Below, piece by piece: positions 1 through 12,600 of a stretch of 64,000 nt of DNA. The notes under the pieces are model-generated. The model had not been told where the DNA came from. It did no database searches and saw nothing but the letters and a program-made list of their open reading frames with translations. How positions within the stretch are numbered: the first letter of the stretch is position 1; the number at the start of each line of letters is the position of its first letter. Origin of the DNA: Branchiostoma lanceolatum (Eukaryota > Chordata > Leptocardii > Amphioxiformes > Branchiostomatidae); assembly GCF_035083965.1 (NCBI RefSeq), contig NC_089732.1:9076383-9140382 (forward strand). The letters run 5' to 3'. The position numbers and the translations under genes are program-made.

Positions 1-362
1 TGGACTTCCGTACCTTACCCCTACACTGTGAAAAAATCCTGGTGAGAACACTGATATCCATGTGTTTTCAGCTCTTTTTGTTTGACTTTAGGCCACATCA
101 ATTTATTTCCTTGGTTCTTAGAAATCCTAAAGTAAAGAGAGGTAAAGATGAAGACAGAAGAATGGGAGGAAAAATTACATCTGACAATAGTCACTCCCTC
201 AAACTTAACAATGAAAGGTACTTTCCTCTTAGACTCTGTTAGAATAAATTGGTGCTGCCTTCAAAGCCAGTCAAATGAAATTTCCCACATCATTTACGTA
301 AAAATTTGATCTTTTCTAAAACACTTGACGTGTAGCTTCAAATTAATTGTCTAAAGCATGCT

Positions 363-474
363 CTTTGGTGGGACAAATTAGCTTTACGGATCGTGACGTC
401 ATCGAAAAGGACTCCTAGCCATACTAGCTGATGTAAGAGTCCTTTCTGTCACGTTACAATTTGTCCCACCAAAG
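363..474. mobile_element. Small hairpin MITE with 17-bp perfect terminal inverted repeats
   Basis: The segment begins CTTTGGTGGGACAAATT at 363 and ends with its exact reverse complement at 458-474. Inner parts are partly palindromic as well (AGGACTC and GAGTCCT). It is 112 bp long, non-coding, and lies beyond the last visible CDC14 exon. No clear target-site duplication was seen, so the superfamily is undetermined. Confidence 0.6.
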
Positions 475-604
475 AAGACAAAGATATTTACATAAATGTT
501 CTCAGAAAAGACCAATTTTTTACATGAATAATAGAGAAATTTTCATTTCACTGGCACTTCAATGAGGAGACTGGAGGAATCCTGTGTCCCGTGTTTTCTC
601 GTAC

Positions 605-3600
605 CTTTTTAACGCTGCGGTGGCGGTACTGGCCGTGCTTCGTGTCGTACGCTTGATGACGGAGGAACTGGAGCTGACTTTGGAAGACTTTAGGGGGGAC
701 ATGACACCTTGGCTGTTATTGGACGATATCCTAGAGGAAAGGGACACACTGAAATCAGTCATAGAAGTCAGAAATAGCAAAACACAAAAAATACACTTTT
801 ACTGCAGTACCAAAAAAGCAGCCAGGGGGCCCAAAAATCTGCTTTTTTCAATGGGTCCATACCTAACCATGTACTGAATATCATAGCAATCCAACCATAG
901 CTTCTTTCTTGAGCAATTCTCTAACTTCTAAGAATCTCAAACATACATACACACATGATGTGGCATGTTAAGGGGTGGTTCATTACCTTATACATGATGT
1001 GCCTCTAACAAGGGGATAACCATTTCATCACATGATGTGGTATATCAAAAGGAATAAGATGAGGAATATTTCAGTACCTAAAGGGTTGAGATGATGACCT
1101 AGAATGCATTTTGGCGTCGTCCAATCTGCATGCAAGAAGACAAGGGAGATGGAAGAAAAAAAGACCATTAACGATACATAAAAGGATTTACAGGATAAAA
1201 TTTACCACTGCAAACATGCACTGAAGCAAACCACAGGTGGAGATACGAACAAGCTTGTTAATGGAAAATGTCAGAAATAGTTAGAGAACAAAATGCGTAT
1301 TAATTGTTAGAATATCGGTGAAACAAAATCTAGGGGTTTTTAGTTCACACAGCAAAGCATGTCACATCCAAGTGCTTCACACATACAAAAGAAAATCTAT
1401 CTTACTAGTGCAACTGTGCATTGAGAGTGGCACATTTTGATGCATCCAATTGGTCACAAATTGACCAATCTCTATCTCCTGATTGGTCAAGAGGGGACCA
1501 ATCACAAGGAAAAATTTATACCTTCTTAAAAGTTAGCCTCAAATCTTGTGCAATATCTAAACCACCAAAGAACCTTTAAGCCTTGCCAAAAACACAACGC
1601 TTCAGTTAAGGTGTATTAAAGCCCGACAGAAAGAGGACGGTACTGACTTGATGGCGCCTGTGCTTGCAGACCGCGGGTGTTTGCGGGCTTTGATCTGCCG
1701 CAGTTTGTCGCCTTGCGTCATGGACAGGCTGCTCCGCGTGACGGGTGGCACATACTCCTAGAAGTAAAATGGGAAATACATCAATCTATACTGCAAATGA
1801 AAAATTATTTTCCCATATCTATCTCATTGTATTGTCCTTGCTTTCCTAAACAGTTAAGGGTTTTACTGTACATACATCTGAATAAAAAGTTCTTCTCTTT
1901 CCATGAAGAAGAAACTCTCACAGAAATAAACGCCCGATTCTGCTTCAGTTTGGGAGTTTTGCACCTTTGAATTTGATAACCGAGGGGCAGCAAGATAGAT
2001 GTCAACAACAAGAACAAGAACAATTCAAACTTGAGTTAATAATAGATCATTGCAGAAGTGTTGCCTACTACACTGAACAAGCTACTAACAACTGACAAGG
2101 ATTTTAAAAAGATACAAACAAAAACAGTCGGGGGAAACAAAGCCACGTACCTCCTCATAGTCTGCGTAGTCGTTGCTGTGGTAGGCACGGTCAGTGTCCT
2201 GGATAGAGATGTCGTCCACCCCGGACAGGATACGGGACACGGTCGCCCTGTCCTTCAGCTTGTTCTCCTTCTGTTTGGCCCTGAAGATGTCTCCCTGCAC
2301 CCACATCTTGGCTTGTTGTCTAGAGAAAGACCCAAGAAAACAATAAGAACACACCACTACTATTACCTCCTATATTACTAATGTCTACAATTTAGTATTT
2401 CAAGACAGTTGCTACTTTCCATCTATACTTTTTTTAACCTTTAGCAGACTGAAGTAGCCGTTTTGCACCCATTCCCTAATGGTTAGAGTTAGGCAGCAGG
2501 GAGAAAGTTAAAAAGTTACATCAAATTTACATTGTGTATGAGGTAACAAAGTGTGTATTCAGCATGTCACCAGAATATAAGTGTATATAAGATCCTGTTT
2601 GCATAATATAAGGTTAATATAATCCTGTATATAGCTTGATACAGAGAGATTGTATACAGCGGCCGTTACTTTTATGCAACGCTGACCAAAGGGGACAAAG
2701 GCATATAAAATAGGTTTAGATACCAGGCTATATACTGTACATGCATTACATTGTGGGTATGTGTTTGTTTCTTATAATAAGAAGTTAACTAGGTCTTATA
2801 GTGTTGTTGACTGCTTTATCTACGTTCATACCAAGAAGATAGACAAATCTGATTCTTGAAGAATAAGAAAAGAAGACTTACTCCTCCAGCCAGTGCTGCT
2901 GTGGCCCGATGATGGACCCAGGACGGCATATTCTGATGTAGGAGATACACTCGCCAGCCGTGAAGCGAAAGTGCTTCATCATGTAACAGCCAATCAGGGT
3001 GCCTGTCCGGCCGAGACCAGCTGGAAGGGGAGGGTGAAAAAAAATGAGGTCAACATCCTACAGTTTGGTATGAAGACGTGATGTTTTTATATCTGAGAAA
3101 ATGGACATACTGTATTGGTTTCAGTTTGTGTGTGTGTTTGTTTGTCTTGGTGTGTGCGTGACTGTAGCTTTTTGAATAGTGTAGAGTGACAGGATGTGAG
3201 GTGGAAAATGGTGTAACTGGAAACTGGCAGAATGGGAAGGTTGGCTTGGCGTGAGTCTAAAGTTTGTTATACAAGTTGCTTATTCTTTTTTTTAAACGTA
3301 CCTTTACAGTGGACAGCTATAGCTCCCTCTGCGTTTTCACAGATCTGAATGAATCTTCTAACTATGCTATCGCTGGGCGTGCTCCCGTCCACAAAGAACA
3401 GGTCGTAGTGGTCGAAGCCCGCGTCCGTGAATCGGCGGGCATCGTAGATCTTCTTGTTGAGGCGGATGATCGTAGTGACGTTGTGCTTCCGGAAATACGG
3501 GAAGTATGCTTCGGGCGCGTGAAGTGGGTAGCCTAGAGCGGGTTTTAGAAAATAAGTGTTTTATTCAAAAGCACCATTACATGGATAAGTATCTGTCATG

Positions 3601-6600
3601 CAGTATTACAAAGAGTCTACAGGAAGTATTGATATAAAACTTGTCAAGCAAAAAATATGATACTGTAATTCAGGATATAATATACTGCAGTACCTTACAC
3701 ATATGATAGGAGGCAATGCTAATCAAGGACTTACCATTTTCTATTTTGCTCTTGGGATGGGGACCTGAGAATGCTAGAAACTTGTTGGGCACTATCCAGT
3801 TGAAATCTCCATTTTCTACTTTCTGTAAGAACAAGAATACACACAGATTAGCTTGTGACAAAGCATACGATTTCCCTTCTGTATGCTTATGATTACTGTA
3901 TTTATCACAAGTGCAGGAAGCACTGAAACAAAAAACTGTATTCCCATAGATGGTGGTAACAACAAACTATGATGAAGACAAATTGTTCTCTCTAATTCAG
4001 TTTTTTTTTTTATATCATTTGTGCTTACCTCATAATGTTCATATTCGTCCACATCGAAGGTCTCAAAGTTGATAAAGCCATTTTGTAGAGCCTGTATAAC
4101 ACAAAGAAAGGCTTGATTAATGACAGAAAGTTTCAAAGTAGTATCCATATTGCCACAGGCTGAAATTAATCTCGACAGACATTATCTATGACAAAAAATG
4201 TACAAGAATAGAAACTAGAAATAACACAAACTAAAAATAAATCAACAAATGGTTAGACAGGATAAAGCAAACAAAAGGACAACCAGGACAAAAAGGTATG
4301 GCATGGAAAAACACTATGTAAGTAAGAAATGACATTCAGTACAGAGCCCTTGGGCACAAATGAAAAGGAAGAATACAAATTTGTAAAATACTTTTTTTTT
4401 TCAATTTCAAAATTTGCATTTGTTTCTCCAAGAAAAGCCTTATGTTAACAGTTTTTTTGTTTTCTTTTTCGTAACCACTGTAAATTGATTTATTTTTGCA
4501 GAGACTCAATTTTGCGTAGGAAGGAAAATATGTTTTATGGTGTTTTAAATTCGTGGTTGAAACAATTCTGTTTCAAAATAGGCATTCTGTTTCAAAACAG
4601 GCCACTGTGAAAACCACGAAAACAAATCACCACAAACGTTTCAAGATGTACAGTAAATGACAGCATAAGCACAGCAGACAGGGAAAAGGCAAGCACTCTT
4701 CCTGAACCACCCCTTACTGTAGCATGGACTCTTCCAAAGTCAGACACCTGACAGAAAGATGAGTCATACCATTCTACAGCAGGGGTGACCAGGGTGCCCT
4801 ACCTTGTCGATTCCGTGCAGACAGTCTAACACAGTTACTTTAAATGTACATGGTCCGAATGAGGCATCCCTGTGGGGGGAATATACACCACATAGATCAG
4901 AACATGTTGTAGTAAAATGGGGGAGGGGGGTCCAGAGATCTCACACTCATAGTCATACTGCAGACTCAACTTGGCCTCTTTGCTGCCTCCTAGCAAAGTA
5001 AATCTTGGAAAAGTTCCAAATGGCTTTTAAAAGGTTTGCTTGGAAAAACGTGTTCTGTTAACAAAACGAAAAATGTGACACTTGCACTCCAAAGCGTTTC
5101 TCGGTTAGACTATGGATTTGGACAGAATACAATGAGACTTCAATCTTTGTGCGTCATAATGTAAATTTGACTTGTGGATTGTGGGGCTTGCCAGAAATCA
5201 CTGCAAACAAGATGTTTTGAATCATCTACTGTTTAAGTAGACATTACAATCACTCACTGCCAAGTGTCTGAAGCAATTTGTGGCCATTGATTTCATACAT
5301 TATTTTTGAAAACATCTTTTGTTTTACAAGTGGTGTTACTGAAAGAAAACAACAAAGTTTCAATATCTTGGTTCTACTTGAAACAGGCAACTTGTAGTAG
5401 TCAGCTTGAGACCAGCACAGTATAATGTAGAGATCTCTGGTTCCCCCTTTCCCCAGTGTGACAGACTAGAACAGTTCCTACCCGGTACACTCCATGGAGA
5501 GCATCAATGAGGTTGAGATTGTATGTACAAGCACCAAAGGACGCATCCCTGCAAATATACAAGCAACGTTTCATTGTTGGCAGAGTCATCAAATACTATT
5601 GGCTGAATATTCCGGCTGTAGAGGGGCCTTTTAGCACAAAAAAATATGTTTGCACCAAAATTTCGTCACAATTCTCCTAACCACTATCACGTGCCTGTCA
5701 GGGATTGATGTTGCATACGCACTTTAATTTGTACACAAAGAAACTGGAGCTGCGCACCTAATTTTTGGTCACTGGTTCACCGGTGCAGCTAGGTAATTTT
5801 GTGGGCTACGTACATATACATAAAGGTTCTATTGTGCGCCCAATATTCTTTCTGTGTACCTTCATTTTTAGCTTAGGTGCACCAATTGTACACATCTCCC
5901 AACAATGAATTTTGATATCCCTATTTGAAACACAGAAATAACACAATGCCTAGATCTTTAGTTGACACACTGCTGAAAAACATACCGTGTTCACTACATT
6001 ATATTTCCTAGCAACCTCGCATTACTAATGAAGTTTTAGCTTAATTAGATTGGGAAATATGTAGTTCAAGTGCAGAGCAAATATTACAGAAATCCTCTTA
6101 ACGTCTAGAATGACACGTGGAAATGTCACTTTGTGTATAATCCCTTCTGTGCACTTCACTGTTAGCTGTAACAGATGGTGGAGTGTACACTGGAGTCTAT
6201 CTATGGAGCTCTGGGTCAATACACCATCAATCAAACTGTACCATGGGGTAAGGGGTTCCTTCCTACCTAACCCACTTATAATGTACGTCTGGTACTCTCT
6301 CTCGGGCTATGAAAAATTAAAGACTTGTTTCCTAGCTTGGTTTTTGACAATAAAATATTTCACAATCGGTAAGGCAATGCTGTATAAGCAAACATTTTTG
6401 TATATCTAACCACTGACTACACATGATTTTTACATTTATTGCACGTACTGGCAACCATGCTGAAGACATAGGGTCACTGATGGAGAGGAAATATCTTGCG
6501 TTGGCTCGCATATGTTGCCATATTGCAGTTAGATTTACTGCCGTGCATACTGAGGACTGTACCACTCACCTGAAAGGTAGGAAAGGGGGGTTGTTTCCGC

Positions 6601-9600
6601 TGACAAGTGGTCTGTAGGCCTCCTCTGGGGTCATCTTCAGGTAGATGATCTGTGCATGGCAGAAGTATTTTTTTACAATCAAAGTCATTCCAACATTTAG
6701 TGTGTATCAATATACTAAATATTTTCTCTTCTTCGAAGTAACAATAATAACTTGCATATCTACACATTTATGTATCAACTTCAACACTTATGTTTTTTTA
6801 TTTCAAGAATCATCACAAACATACAAACGCATAAAGCCAACTTGTTGTGACAAGTACACAGGCAAGCTGTCTCTGCCACAGATCAGTTTACTTCCCTTCA
6901 CACGGATCATCTTTATCCATTGTCAGAATCTTTAAAAAGCACTTAACTAAAGCGTTCTCAAGGACTGATAGCAAGGTGTACGGATGTCCTTTCTTCTAAT
7001 CCAAGGCTTCAGCTTTTCTACCTCAGAATAGTGATCAGTGAACAAAAGGCAAAAGCAGGTGACCCAAAATATAGACCAGTGTAACCAAAGGTGTTAACGT
7101 TGTGTCCCTAACCAGGAAATACAAACACTGTCACGCTAAAACTAGTCAACCCTGGTACTGTGGCACGCCAGTTATATGTGAACTGGACACATTTGTATTT
7201 TCCGTACATTGCCAAAATATATCCCAATCTTTTCAATAAACAGAACATTGTCCGACCTATCCTGGGCCTATGCTATATACAACATACCATGATCAGTGTT
7301 TCTATTATTAGCAACCACTGCATTTTAATCCTTACACAACAAAGGGATCCCCATCACTCTACCGTCCACTAAGTGACCAACTCTTTCACAATCCGTGTGC
7401 ACTTAACAAAACAAACTGCGGCGTTTCCGTTTGCGCAGACCAACAAGGCGAAACGGGGAGGCTGGATACTGTGACGTCTTGGTTGCCTGGGTAAACCTGA
7501 TGGAATTCAGGTCGTTTTTACCATGGCAACCCAACAATAACAATGTTTACTATGTATTGACAGTTGTAGGATTCAAAATCTTCTGGGTAAAACTAAAGAG
7601 GACGTTAGGTCAAACTAGCTTCCCACCGTTCTTAGATAAATGAAACAAGAACTAAAAATGCATTCTAAAGCTCAGGGCAAGTTTTACACAGTTCAGTTCC
7701 TTAAAGACTCCAAAGGTAAAATGTCTGCATTCATAACTCATCTAAAACAAGAGTCTTATACTTCTAATTCATTTCACATTGTAAATTGTCTCACTCAGAG
7801 TCATTAAACGACATTCATGTTTAGAATTTTTAGGGCTACCGATTCATTTGGAGAAAGGTGTACATTATATGAGAAAGTTGTCATTCACTTCAACCAAGGA
7901 CGTTGTTACACTATTCTTGCTTCCACCACAGTTGGCCCTCACAAAGACTACTAAAAGGGTATTTAGGAAAGTAAACAAAACTATTTCCTGTTTTCAACCA
8001 CAAGAAGAAAAGTATTCCTGACTTGCAGGAAGCCTGTGGTATTTTTGTTTGACAGTCATGATTGAAAGGTTCTTGTTAAGTAACATTTTTGCCTCTTTGC
8101 ACAGACAATGCAACCTATGTAAAGGCCGTTGACCTTCTAATCTTACATTTAGCGAGGAATTACACACACCTTTATCAGGTCATTAAATGTTGGCGTTACT
8201 AGCTAACAACCTAACCTCAGGCAATGAAATTAAATTCAGGGAGAGAAAGGCACTCAGCTATAAAACAGCAATACTCCTTCTTTCCTCTTTTGACAAATTT
8301 AGTAGCTATCGATGGTTCTGTTCATTCATTTAGTTTCCCATCACTGTGGTTTTATTTCGTGGTGGGAGGGGAAAAGAGGTTTTCGCTGTTTAAATGCACG
8401 GCTACAACAATTTTGTAAAAGTACTAATACATTGGAAAAGCAGATTCGCAGTGTCAAATTTGCGGTAGAGAGGACACTGCAAAAAACACAGAATTAAATC
8501 CACCGTGAATGTTTCGAGATCTACAGTATAAGGATGGTTAGACTTTATCTTTTGTGAACCTAGAAACACGTAAAAACTAGGGAAGAATTTAATGAAGCCA
8601 GACAAGTGTGTTGTATTGGTGTGACTGACATAGGTGTGATAATTACTAGCTTGTTGCCCTGAGCCCTTGGGCTGGGGAGGGTGTAAGCTAAAGCCACACC
8701 TCTCTGCTAAGTGGATTATAAACACAGCGAATCATACAACAGCATGGGGCAAGCACATATGCCAATCTAATCCAATAATGCTGCATTGGGGACTGTACAT
8801 TATGGGTATAAATCTTTTCCTACTATAGAGTTATTCTCTCAAATTTTGCAAATTCTTGACTGACATGTTACTGTTTTTAATCAGTAATTGCGTCGCACTA
8901 CACATATGCCTCTAGTGAGTTCTCTATTCCTCTGTCATTTTTTGAAACCTATGAATGATAATGTTTGTCTTCTTCTTGTCCTAGATGCTAAAAAGATTAA
9001 CAGTAAAGCTATGTGTCAAGGACATATGTAATATAATAACCCTGCTTTAGTTATCACCATTGTTTATAGTCCCATAATCATAGTGGATTTTATTCCCATT
9101 TTCCAATTTGCCATAACCCCGCTCAAATTTGATGACCACTTAAAAATACCTCAGTCTGTTCAGATAAAAAAAAGGGCCAGCAAATTTTTGTATTAATTCT
9201 AAATATATCGCTTGGTGGTTATACGATATAGTGGCGATTGCGTCCAGGTAGGCCAACTGTTTTCCAGCCATGAAAACTTAATGGACCCACGGTGTCAAGT
9301 GACAGATCACATGGCCAGTTTTGCTGTGGCAATATCCAGGTATCAATTTTCCCCACCTGGTAATCTACTGTACTTTCTATAACTTACATGTACTCCTACA
9401 GTAAATCGTGTAAAATCAGCTGTCATACAGTATATTCTGACCAGTAATAATGACCATAATGTTTACTGTTGCATACTAGCACAGGTAGAATTTAGTATGC
9501 TTCTAAATTAATAACGATATACGGTATGGGAACAGCCATAGCTGCTTTTCTTCTGTATAACGGTTCATTTCAAATGAATGGCTAGACCATAAAGGTGTTG

Positions 9601-12600
9601 CCATATCAAACCATGTTACAACGACCACTGCGTTTAATAACAATATCAAGGTGTCTACTTTCTTAATGCAATAGGCACAGACTATTTACCTTTGGCATGT
9701 TGTTTTTGGATACTTAATAATGCTTTTTTTTAAATCCCCACAGAAATACCTGACAAGTATTTCATATCCATGGTAACAGGTAGTGGCACAGACAATTATT
9801 GGAATATGGAATGTTTTGGTGGTACAGGAGGTACTTTTATAGGTTACCTGTGTGGAATAAGACCTTAATGCTTGGCTTCATAAACAGAGTACATAATTTA
9901 GCTCACATAAATACACAAGGCTCTAATTCTGTCGGTTCACTAACTCGTCACAATCATTAACTGAAGCAGAAAAATGTCAATACTAAGAATCATCAATAGA
10001 CACAATGGTTATTTTCACATGGTTAGGCAACAACCCCAATCACATTTGAAACATAAAAACCGTAAGTTCTGTTGCAGTACCATAGAAAACCGCCAGGTGG
10101 TGCATAATCCAACTTGTCTTTTGGTTTGCCAACACCTATCCACATACTACATACCATATTATGTATGTATGTATTATCTAATTTCTAAATCTAATTCTTT
10201 CCCGAAATCTGACCATTCAAAACTACACCAAAATGTGCAAAATAGCACTCATTACGCTAAATCCTTTCAAACTGTTAAAGGTTGCTGAAAATAAAACAGT
10301 CTCACACTGGCAGTGTTCAAAAGCTCTTATCCTGCGAGGAAAAACACAAGTCAACACCGATATGGGTTACTATGGCGATGACATATCGTACAGGATCAGT
10401 TCGGCGGGAAAAGCACTGGACAGAGTGCCGCATCTCGCAGTTAACAGCTGAGGACCTCTTTCCTTTGTATCAATGAGAGCTATAACTTTTCCTGTGACCA
10501 TGGTGGCAGGGTACACATAACCATAACACACTACAATTACTACAAATCTGTTATATGTAGCAGGTGGTAGAATCATGTAGGAAACATATCACAATTTGGG
10601 AAAATGCCAATAGAAGTTAGCCTTGACCTAAAGCTTAGCAGGAATCTATAAAAAAACATTCTGGCCTTGATTAGAAACCTCAGGCAACTGTACCAAAAAC
10701 GTATTTACTCATGGTTCTGTGGTAGGGATAGGAAAGTTTTGGAACCAAAAATGTACAGCAATGTGGATTTAATAAAAATGGAAGGCAATTCACCTATAAC
10801 TGAGTCTCTACCAGACTAACTATGCCGGCTATAGGGAGAATATTTCATATTTGCCAGGGTTTCATTTGGGGCTCCTTAACGGGCAAAGTGTGATCTCCGT
10901 GGACTAACTCTACTGGCTAAATTATTCCTTTTTCTGCCGAATTCTATGGTCCATATGCCCGTAGGAGGGCATATAACCAATGAAATGGGGCAAAATGCAT
11001 TGAAATACACATTCTAACAGTTCATATTTCCAGTTCATATTTCCAGTTCTCAACCAACATTTATTGTCAGTTTGTCTTAATCCGACTCTGCAGATCCCGA
11101 GTGGGACTCATCAGCCACCAGAGGGCATGTACCAGAAGTGGACTCCCCTGAAATCTTTGCTAGCGAAGCCAAGCCAATGAATGACAAAACGAACATCAAT
11201 CATATTTCAATAATATCTCTGTGACAATTTTAAAATTCCATGACTTCTAGTCTTGAATAAAATCTCTTAACACTGCTTTGCCTTTTATTTAAAAAAAAAA
11301 AAAAGAGGGCAAACCCAAATACCTCGACAGGAAATTGAGGAAAGGCAACAAGCAAATTTTCCCAACTGTGTTATACCTTTTTGTCAGCAGTAATAGACTG
11401 GGGACAGACTATTGTAGGGTCTTAAATCCTGATGTATCAAATGACATCCCAATCTGCGTCAGAACAAGCTAGTTAAGCCTGTCCGTTTTCTGAGGAACAA
11501 TAACTTTCTACATCATTAGCATGCGTTGTCGGACATAACATGAAAGATTTGTATGGTTACCAGAATGTCACTGAAGATCTGACCTAGAAACTCTACAATA
11601 GAGACATATTCTCTGTGTATGGTGTCATATTTAACAATTATCATTCAGTAGAATTCTAGCTTTGTAGTTGGGAGCATAAATGGAATATGAAGATATCATA
11701 GAAAATTCAAGATTACCACGGCTGGACATATACAACTTGTTGCCCAAAAATGCCCACAAATAAAGACATGCACTGTTACGTCCCCTCGCCACCAAGTCCA
11801 AGTGTAAAACCACAAAAAGCCAAACATGGGATAATCCCCCTGACAGTTATCCTGTTGGTTTGTGGTATACCACTGATATGTAAGTACTTATCATCAGCCA
11901 ACTGACTGAGTATGTACACAACATACATGTATTACTGAATACCACAGCCTTGAAACAGTGTGAAATTGAGTTTCTTTTCCATGCATTTGGCATTTCTAAA
12001 CTTTAGGTAGGGTTTTCGTAACTTGGCCCAACTTCCCTACACAACAACTTGTTTTCATCTTACAGCATGAAATCATTTGCACAGCTGTCAATCAAAGCCG
12101 TCCTTGACTCAATATGACCTTTGACATTAGAATGTCATTTTGCCCTATGACTGAGTGACATTCTGCTACTATCAAAGAAAACAGTCTGTACGGAGAAGTC
12201 TGTTTTCGTTGCCAACTAGCTAGTAAAGGTCAAGAAATATTTGGGACTAGAACCCATGTCTCAGAGTTCATGCCAGACCAAAAGGAAGACGATCCAAGGC
12301 AGTGTGGTGTTATCCAAGCTATGTGACCTAAAGCCTATTTCTGGAAGTGTGCTCAGTTCTTGTTTACTAGTACTCACCGCGTAGGATCCTATCAGATACG
12401 CGGCGTTGGCTCGCTTTCGGGCGTCAAAACTCGTGTAGTGGACGATCTTCTTCTTTGCTAGAGAGAAAGACTGAAAAAAAAACATGACTGTTACATTAAC
12501 TTCTACAACAGTAGAAACACTATTGAAACAGCCAGGTTGCACACTGGGCAACCCTGGCTGAGCAAAAATTTAGGTTGCTGAGTGCTACCCTTGGTTTCCA

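Larger units (their letters stand above)
6650..12377 (-). other. Large CDC14 intron (between exons 4 and 5)
   Basis: About 5.7 kb without any exon I can support on either strand. It contains one copy of the TACTGTA-ended repeat (8280-8530), a copy of the CTCTACCAGACTAACT repeat (10803-10978), and a short inverted repeat around 7478-7530 (GTTGCCTGGGTAAA and TTTACCATGGCAAC). Short open frames here show no family resemblance. Confidence 0.6.

Noticed and set aside
1..40. Possible tiny further CDC14 exon near the left edge (TTTTTCACAG acceptor followed by GTAAGG or GTACGG donors)
   Set aside because: A 7- or 12-nt exon cannot be supported from splice motifs alone, and the rest of the gene is outside the window.
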